A stretch of 10,604 bases of DNA, taken from assembly GCA_937974135.1 (NCBI GenBank), contig CALJIH010000150.1:1-10604 (forward strand), written 5' to 3'. The stretch's first letter is position 1. Each line of letters begins with the position of its first letter. The position numbers and the translations under genes were made by a program. Shown here one piece after another: positions 6,711 through 10,604 of this stretch. The notes under the pieces are model-generated. The model made no database searches. It was not told the origin of the DNA and was given only the letters and a program-made list of their open reading frames with translations. Origin of the DNA: an uncultured Cocleimonas sp. GTDB taxonomy: Bacteria > Pseudomonadota > Gammaproteobacteria > Thiotrichales > Thiotrichaceae.

Positions 6711-6728
6711 ACCCTTATAAATAGGGTA
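6710..6728 (+). promoter_or_regulatory. Small hairpin covering the mnmE ribosome binding region
   Basis: TACCCT (6710-6715) pairs with AGGGTA (6723-6728) around a 7-nt loop. AGGG is the only purine-rich Shine-Dalgarno-like stretch upstream of the mnmE ATG (12 nt away), so the stem would hide it. The spacing is long and the stem short, so a regulatory role is speculative. Confidence 0.3.
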
Positions 6729-6738
6729 ATTTAGCAGT

Positions 6739-8085
6739 ATGAATTCCAACTTAAAAAATCATGACACTATTGCTGCAGTCGCAACACCTGCAGGACGAGG
6801 TGGTGTTGGAATCATTCGTCTATCTGGCCCAGAAGTTAAAAAAATATCTGAGTGTATTTTAGGAACACTGCCAGAACCCTTTAAAGCAAGCCATCGTTTA
6901 TTTAAAGATGATAAACAACAAACTTTAGATGATGGCATTGCCATATTTTTTCCCTCACCCAACTCTTTTACCGGCGAAGATGTTTTAGAACTGCAAGGTC
7001 ATGGTGGGCATATCGTAATGGATATGTTACTGCAACGTTGTTTGGAATTAGGTGCTCGAGTAGCCCGTCCTGGTGAATTTTCAGAGCGCGCATTTCTAAA
7101 CGACAAACTTGATTTAACACAGGCAGAAGCAATCGCAGATTTAATCGATTCTGGTTCTGAGCAAGCCGCTCGATCTGCATTAAGATCTCTACAAGGTGAA
7201 TTCTCAAAAGCTATTGACTCTTTATTAATGAAAATGATTGAAATGCGGGTTTATGTTGAAGCTGCATTAGATTTTCCAGAAGAAGAAATCGATTTTTTAG
7301 CAGATGAAAGTGTCATGATTCGCTTAAACTCAATAAAAGATCAATTATCTGAAATAACCGCAAAAGCAACACAGGGCAGTTTATTAAGGAATGGATTAAA
7401 TCTGGTTATTATTGGTGAACCGAATGCAGGCAAATCGAGTCTTTTGAATGTTCTTTCAGGTCAAGATTCAGCAATTGTAACGGACATAGCGGGCACCACC
7501 CGAGATATCCTGCATGAATCAATTAATCTTGATGGAATGCCTTTGCATCTTATAGATACAGCTGGCCTGAGAGAAAGCGAAGATACCGTTGAAAAAATTG
7601 GAATTGACCGAGCTTGGCAGGCCGTTAAAAAAGCAGATATGGCACTTTTGTTGTTAGGTGATTCCCAAACAGTTACAAATAGCGAAGAAATTATTAAGAA
7701 ACTACCTAATACTCTGCCATTAATAGTTGTTCAAAATAAGATAGATTTAGATAAAACAGAAGCAGGGTTAAGAAACGATAAAATTTATATTTCTGCGAAA
7801 TATAATCTTGGAATTGATGTATTAAAAGAAGAATTAAAACAGCGCATGGGTTATCAAAAAAATGCTGAAGATATATTTATTGCTCGTCGACGACATTTAA
7901 AGGCTTTAGAAAATACACAAAATTTAGTTAATAATGCTGAAGTTCAGCTACTCGAATTTAACGCAGGCGAATTAATGGCAGAAGAATTAAGGCTTGCACA
8001 AGATGAGCTGGGCCAAATAACAGGTAAATTCACACCAGATGATTTATTGGGTGAGATATTTAGTAGCTTTTGTATTGGCAAATAA
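6739..8085 (+). CDS. mnmE: tRNA uridine-5-carboxymethylaminomethyl modification GTPase MnmE
   Basis: MnmE (TrmE) works with MnmG in the cytosol to modify the wobble uridine (U34) of certain tRNAs, using tetrahydrofolate-bound one-carbon units and GTP. The 448-residue product has the full domain order. The N-terminal folate-binding domain begins DTIAAVATPAGRGGVGIIRLSG and includes FTGEDVLELQGHGG. A helical domain follows, interrupted by the G domain with G1 GEPNAGKS (226-233), G2 GTTRD (about 252-256), G3 DTAGL (273-277) and G4 NKID (333-336). The C-terminal FCIGK carries the catalytic cysteine of the family. It closes the conserved rpmH-rnpA-yidC-mnmE group. It is separated from yidC by 73 bp with a hairpin, so it may be partly uncoupled. 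The downstream neighbour is convergent. Confidence 0.97.
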   Translation: MNSNLKNHDTIAAVATPAGRGGVGIIRLSGPEVKKISECILGTLPEPFKASHRLFKDDKQQTLDDGIAIFFPSPNSFTGEDVLELQGHGGHIVMDMLLQRCLELGARVARPGEFSERAFLNDKLDLTQAEAIADLIDSGSEQAARSALRSLQGEFSKAIDSLLMKMIEMRVYVEAALDFPEEEIDFLADESVMIRLNSIKDQLSEITAKATQGSLLRNGLNLVIIGEPNAGKSSLLNVLSGQDSAIVTDIAGTTRDILHESINLDGMPLHLIDTAGLRESEDTVEKIGIDRAWQAVKKADMALLLLGDSQTVTNSEEIIKKLPNTLPLIVVQNKIDLDKTEAGLRNDKIYISAKYNLGIDVLKEELKQRMGYQKNAEDIFIARRRHLKALENTQNLVNNAEVQLLEFNAGELMAEELRLAQDELGQITGKFTPDDLLGEIFSSFCIGK

Positions 8086-8110
8086 ATTAATACCTCTGTC
8101 AAAACAGTGC

Positions 8111-8129
8111 AAAAGTGGGGGGGTGTCTT
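8111..8129 (+). repeat. G-run repeat, copy 2
   Basis: AAAAGTGGGGGGGTGTCTT lies in the 68-bp gap between convergent mnmE and the dehydrogenase gene and continues into a run of T. It differs at one position from the minus-strand copy at 1086-1104. There is no proper stem, so the T-run alone is not a convincing intrinsic terminator for mnmE. Confidence 0.55.
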
Positions 8130-8153
8130 TTTTTAATAAAAGTATGAGGAAGT

Positions 8154-8861
8154 TTAACCTCTACCCACAAACTCCATCTTATTGGCCATAATTGTCATTG
8201 ATAGAATATTGGTACTCAATGGTAAATTTGCCATATTGAAAACCGCCTCTGCGGCATCTTTGACATCCATAGTTGGCATTTCACCTGAATGTTTTATTAA
8301 GTTTTCGAGTAATTCGGTTTTCGCATTTCCGATATCAATTTGCCCACAACAAATATTAAATTCACGTCCATCAAGAGAGATACATTTGGTTAATCCAGTA
8401 ATAGCGTGTTTAGTAGACGAATAAGCCGCCGAATGTGGTCTTGGTGTAATGGCTGAAATTGATCCGTTATTAATAATTCGCCCTCCACTATCTTTCATAT
8501 GACGAAAAGCCTCACGTGCACAAATAAACATCCCGGTTAAGTTGACGTCTACTGATGCTTGCCAGGCATCTAATGTAATTTCATCAAATGGAGCACCTGG
8601 TGGAAAAATCCCAGCGTTGTTAAATAATGCATCGATAGCACCAAACTGTTCTTTAGTTTTTGCAAACGCATTTTTAACATCGTCTTCATTAGTGACGTCG
8701 CAAACTAGGTTTATTGCGTTTGAATATCCACTAGATGTAGCTTCTAACTGTTCTAAACGTCTTGCTAATAAAGCAACATTCCAACCAGCTTCTAAAAATC
8801 TATAACAAGTAGCGGCACCAATACCACTGCTTGCTCCTGTGATTACGATTGTTTTTGCCAT
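8154..8861 (-). CDS. Short-chain dehydrogenase/reductase (SDR), substrate unknown
   Basis: This is a classical SDR oxidoreductase, cytosolic, of typical length (235 residues). It shows the cofactor motif TGASSGIG (8-15), an acidic CDVT turn (D55), NNAG (81-84) and the catalytic set Ser134, Tyr147 and Lys151 (YSSTK at 147-151). Two arginines after the second strand (ARRLE, about 33-37) favour NADP(H) over NAD(H), an inference from family rules. The substrate cannot be read from sequence; relatives act on sugars, amino acids, acyl chains or small alcohols. The start at 8861 puts the Rossmann motif at the expected position, with AAGG about 9 nt upstream. It is convergent with mnmE and divergent from the exporter pair, 85 bp away, so shared regulation with the exporters is possible. 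Confidence 0.93.
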   Translation of the reverse strand: MAKTIVITGASSGIGAATCYRFLEAGWNVALLARRLEQLEATSSGYSNAINLVCDVTNEDDVKNAFAKTKEQFGAIDALFNNAGIFPPGAPFDEITLDAWQASVDVNLTGMFICAREAFRHMKDSGGRIINNGSISAITPRPHSAAYSSTKHAITGLTKCISLDGREFNICCGQIDIGNAKTELLENLIKHSGEMPTMDVKDAAEAVFNMANLPLSTNILSMTIMANKMEFVGRG

Positions 8862-8946
8862 TTTCGTATACCTTAAGAATTAATGTTATTAGAATGTCAT
8901 GAATACTAGAGAAATGTCCATAATCTTCAATAAAAGGTAAATCTAT
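8862..8946. promoter_or_regulatory. Divergent promoter region between SDR and exporter genes
   Basis: This 85-bp gap must carry the start signals of both divergent genes. Weak ribosome binding sites are visible on each side (AAGG before the SDR gene, AAAGG before the exporter). I could not find a -35/-10 pair good enough to place, nor a clear operator. Confidence 0.4.
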
Positions 8947-9573
8947 ATGTCACTTGAAGCATCAATATCTTTTTTTATTGCTATTTTCATTTTTGGTATT
9001 ACGCCAGGCCCCGGTATATTCGCTTTGTTGGGTAAAGCTTTAACCACAGGTGTTAAGGATTGCTTCTCTCTAGCCTTGGGTATGACCATCAGTGATATTG
9101 TGTACTTGATTTTAGCAACCTTTGGTCTTGCTGTGATTGCTGAAAACTATTCAGGTTTATTTTTGGCGATACGTTTTATTGGTGCTGCTTATTTAATGTA
9201 TCTGGGATGGAAAATGTGGACGGCTAAAGTAGAATCTGACATTAATGAAAATAAGCAAAAGTCTGTTTCTTTCGTAAGTGGTTTTATTCAAGGGTTTTTA
9301 ATTTCTGCATCAAATCCAAAAGTCATCTTATTTTATATCGCTTTTTTACCTACGTTCATAGATTTAACAAAATTGAAAACACCGGATATTTTTCTGTTAT
9401 CTATTCTGACTTTTTTCGCATTAATGCTTGGATTAATGATGGTTTCTTACGGAGCATCTTCTGTAAGAAGATATTTAAAATCAGAAAATGCAATCAAACG
9501 ATTAAATAGAACAGCAGGCAGTATTATGTTTGGTGCGGGAATATTTTTATTAAGTCGTGGAAGTAATTCGTAA
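8947..9573 (+). CDS. LysE/RhtB-family amino-acid exporter
   Basis: This is an inner-membrane transporter of the LysE/RhtB type, which exports amino acids or related metabolites using the proton gradient. The 208-residue length is typical. The family motif TPGPG stands at 19-23, followed by GKALTTGVKDCFSLALGMTISD, and a second conserved stretch SASNPKVILFYIAFLPTF lies in the middle of the chain. About six hydrophobic segments can be counted, with a short charged loop after the third (about 94-108). AAAGG precedes the start. Its TAA stop shares one base with the ATG of the next gene, so the two are almost certainly cotranscribed and translationally coupled. The exported substrate (homoserine, threonine, leucine, lysine or other) cannot be told from sequence. 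Confidence 0.93.
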   Translation: MSLEASISFFIAIFIFGITPGPGIFALLGKALTTGVKDCFSLALGMTISDIVYLILATFGLAVIAENYSGLFLAIRFIGAAYLMYLGWKMWTAKVESDINENKQKSVSFVSGFIQGFLISASNPKVILFYIAFLPTFIDLTKLKTPDIFLLSILTFFALMLGLMMVSYGASSVRRYLKSENAIKRLNRTAGSIMFGAGIFLLSRGSNS

Positions 9574-10187
9574 TGCAAAATGTATCGTTGTTTGTTTTTA
9601 CATCTTTACTACTCGCATTAACTCCCGGGCAAGATTTTATATACATAATGATTCGTAGCATCTCACAAGGTGTGAGGGCCGGTTTTATAGCGATTGCAGG
9701 TTTATTGCTAGGAGTAACTTTTCATACATTAGCTGCAGCGACGGGTATCGCAGCGATATTACTCACATCATCTTATGCATTTGTGTTTATAAAAGTGGTG
9801 GGTGCTATGTACTTGATATTTCTTGGTGTTCAGGCGTTTCGACAACAAGGAAAGCTTGAAATTAAAAAAACTCAAGATAGGGCATCTGATTTAAAGTTAT
9901 TTAAAGAAGGTATGTTGTCGAGTACTTTAAACCCTAAATTAGCACTCTTCTTTATGGCTTTTTTACCTCAATTTGTAAGCCATGATGCAGATGCGTTTCA
10001 GAATATGGTTATATTGGGCTTATTATTTATTTTAGTATCTTTACCCATTTTATTTTCAGTAGCGATACTTTCTGCGAGGTTTGGAAATTTCCTTACTAAA
10101 AATAAAATCTTAAGCCAGTCGATTGGAAAGATTAGTGGAGTAATATTGGTTGGTTTAGGAATTAAACTAGGTTTCGCAGAAAATTAA
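9573..10187 (+). CDS. LysE/RhtB-family exporter, second tandem copy
   Basis: This is a second RhtB-type inner-membrane exporter of 204 residues, starting within the stop codon of the first (TAATG, one-base overlap). It keeps the family pattern: LTPGQDFIYIM near the N-terminus, RAGFIAIAGLLLGVTFHTLAAATG, and STLNPKLALFFMAFLPQFV in the middle. In the N-terminal motif the usual TPGP reads TPGQ (17-20), so the second proline is replaced. The sequence differs widely from its neighbour, so this is not a recent duplication; the two may have different substrates or form a hetero-oligomer. A hairpin begins 12 nt after its stop, but without a U-tract on this strand. Confidence 0.93.
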   Translation: MQNVSLFVFTSLLLALTPGQDFIYIMIRSISQGVRAGFIAIAGLLLGVTFHTLAAATGIAAILLTSSYAFVFIKVVGAMYLIFLGVQAFRQQGKLEIKKTQDRASDLKLFKEGMLSSTLNPKLALFFMAFLPQFVSHDADAFQNMVILGLLFILVSLPILFSVAILSARFGNFLTKNKILSQSIGKISGVILVGLGIKLGFAEN

Positions 10188-10194
10188 CAAGCAT

Positions 10195-10219
10195 AAAAAA
10201 GCCAGACCGAAGTCTGGCT
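10195..10219 (-). terminator. Intrinsic terminator for the minus strand (UUCG loop)
   Basis: Read on the minus strand, AGCCAGAC pairs perfectly with GTCTGGCT around a TTCG tetraloop closed by C-G, followed by a run of T. This is a textbook Rho-independent terminator. On the plus strand the stem is preceded by As and followed by AAGTTACC, so it fits leftward transcription, although no leftward gene is recognised to its right. Confidence 0.65.
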
Positions 10220-10352
10220 AAGTTACCTTATCAAAGCAAAGGGGGTGCTTTGGTAGGGTGGGGTTGAGCCAAAGGCTCGGGCTAACAACATAATCTATTG
10301 GGGGGCTCATTTTGTTGTTAGCTTCACAGAGTGACATAAGTTGCTCTGTGAA
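10200..10352 (+). ncRNA. Hairpin-rich segment, possible structured RNA (strand uncertain)
   Basis: This is a series of stems with little space between them. They are 10200-10219 (8 bp, CGAA loop), 10228-10256 (6 perfect pairs at its core, G-run loop), 10264-10280 (GAGCC/GGCTC core, AAA loop), 10281-10322 (10 perfect pairs, 22-nt loop with a run of six G) and 10323-10352 (13 pairs, ATAA loop). In the second, third and fifth stems the extensions rely on G-T pairs that become G-U in plus-strand RNA but A-C mismatches in minus-strand RNA, which favours a plus-strand transcript. Yet the only terminator-like U-tract is on the minus strand. It could be an exporter mRNA 3' region, a small RNA or a mobile-element relic. 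It matches no RNA family I recognise. Confidence 0.35.
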
Positions 10353-10405
10353 AAGAATATCTCACAAGTTTAAAGTGACGTCATTCTGATTAAGATGAAA
10401 TAACT

Positions 10406-10604
10406 GACTTTCGGATAGAAGGATAATCAGCATTTGATGTTGTTAAACGTCAGCAGTGCCAATAAAAAGAAAATTGACACTGTTCTAAAAAAGTATAATT
10501 TATCCGTAGATGCTAACGAGCTCAGTGGAATGCGTCGTAACGCCATCGCCTGTGTTGCATTAAACACTTGTCCATTGGCTATGGCAGAAGCAGAGCGTTA
10601 TTTA
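10406..10604 (+). pseudogene. 5'-truncated, frameshifted remnant of sulfite reductase hemoprotein (CysI-like)
   Basis: The frame open to the right edge encodes NQHLMLLNV followed, about 40 residues on, by ACVALNTCPLAMAEAERYL. This is the region of CysI that holds the first two of four cysteines binding the siroheme-coupled [4Fe-4S] cluster (spacing C-x5-C kept). In E. coli the equivalent stretch reads DFRITANQNL and then ACVSFPTCPLAMAEAERF. Here DFRIEG (10406-10423) is in another frame and NQHL begins at 10425, so one extra base at 10424 breaks the frame exactly where the alignment needs it. Nothing upstream encodes the roughly 400 N-terminal residues; the hairpin-rich segment lies there instead. 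An ATG at 10437 could be mistaken for a start. The family product reduces sulfite to sulfide in cysteine synthesis, but this copy should be inactive. The right part is outside the window. Confidence 0.75.

Noticed and set aside
6759..7207. Two minus-strand frames inside mnmE
   Set aside because: They lie fully within the conserved MnmE coding region on the opposite strand; no independent support.
8095..8130. T-run after mnmE as an intrinsic terminator
   Set aside because: The T-run is clear but the preceding bases are a G-run with no complementary arm; only a 4-bp stem (CTGT/ACAG) can be drawn upstream.
8182..8805. Plus-strand frames inside the SDR gene
   Set aside because: The minus-strand SDR has complete catalytic and cofactor motifs; these frames are its antisense shadows.
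10279..10323. Resemblance of the GCTAAC...GTTAGC stem to an integron attC site
   Set aside because: The ends do not fit RYYYAAC and GTTRRRY, the length is too short, the L-box pairs and extrahelical bases are not evident, and no gene cassette or integrase is present.
10346..10370. CRP-like half sites TGTGA and TCACA
   Set aside because: They are 10 bp apart rather than the 6 bp needed for a CRP site, and one overlaps a hairpin arm.
1..10604. CRISPR array, tRNA, rRNA, insertion sequence or defence system
   Set aside because: No regularly spaced direct repeats, no cloverleaf or rRNA-like sequence, no transposase, integrase, reverse transcriptase or nuclease coding regions were seen on either strand.

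Overview
This window is the chromosomal origin neighbourhood of a low-GC bacterium, most likely a gammaproteobacterium. The evidence is the conserved block recF-dnaN-dnaA (leftward) facing rpmH-rnpA-yidC-mnmE (rightward), together with gamma-type sequence features: a long YidC with a large periplasmic domain, a 44-residue L34, and a DnaA ending in GNRDHTTVIHACKKI. I cannot name the genus from sequence alone. The DNA looks about one-third GC, but I did not compute it.

Layout. Positions 1-3958 hold recF (cut by the left edge only at its last codons), dnaN and dnaA on the minus strand, in the usual dnaA-dnaN-recF order of transcription. A perfect parS palindrome lies inside the recF 3' end. The 281-bp dnaA-dnaN gap carries two perfect, inverted DnaA boxes beside a very AT-rich tract and is the best oriC candidate. 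A further perfect box lies inside dnaA, and another in the 408-bp dnaA-rpmH gap, which also carries the rpmH promoters. Positions 4367-8085 hold rpmH, rnpA, yidC and mnmE (ribosome protein, RNase P protein, membrane insertase, tRNA modification GTPase). The small yidD gene that often sits between rnpA and yidC is absent.

From 8086 onward the conserved block gives way to accessory genes. A short-chain dehydrogenase on the minus strand diverges from two tandem LysE/RhtB-family exporters that overlap by one base. After them comes a 250-bp non-coding stretch packed with hairpins. One hairpin is a textbook intrinsic terminator for the minus strand, while several others pair better as plus-strand RNA. 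The window ends in a 5'-truncated and frameshifted remnant of a sulfite reductase hemoprotein gene (cysI-like).

Points for a second look: the hairpin cluster abutting the broken cysI, a 19-bp G-run repeat present in opposite orientations on the two sides of the origin, the structured dnaN-recF gap, and the parS in recF. I found no CRISPR array, tRNA, rRNA, insertion sequence or recognisable defence system.
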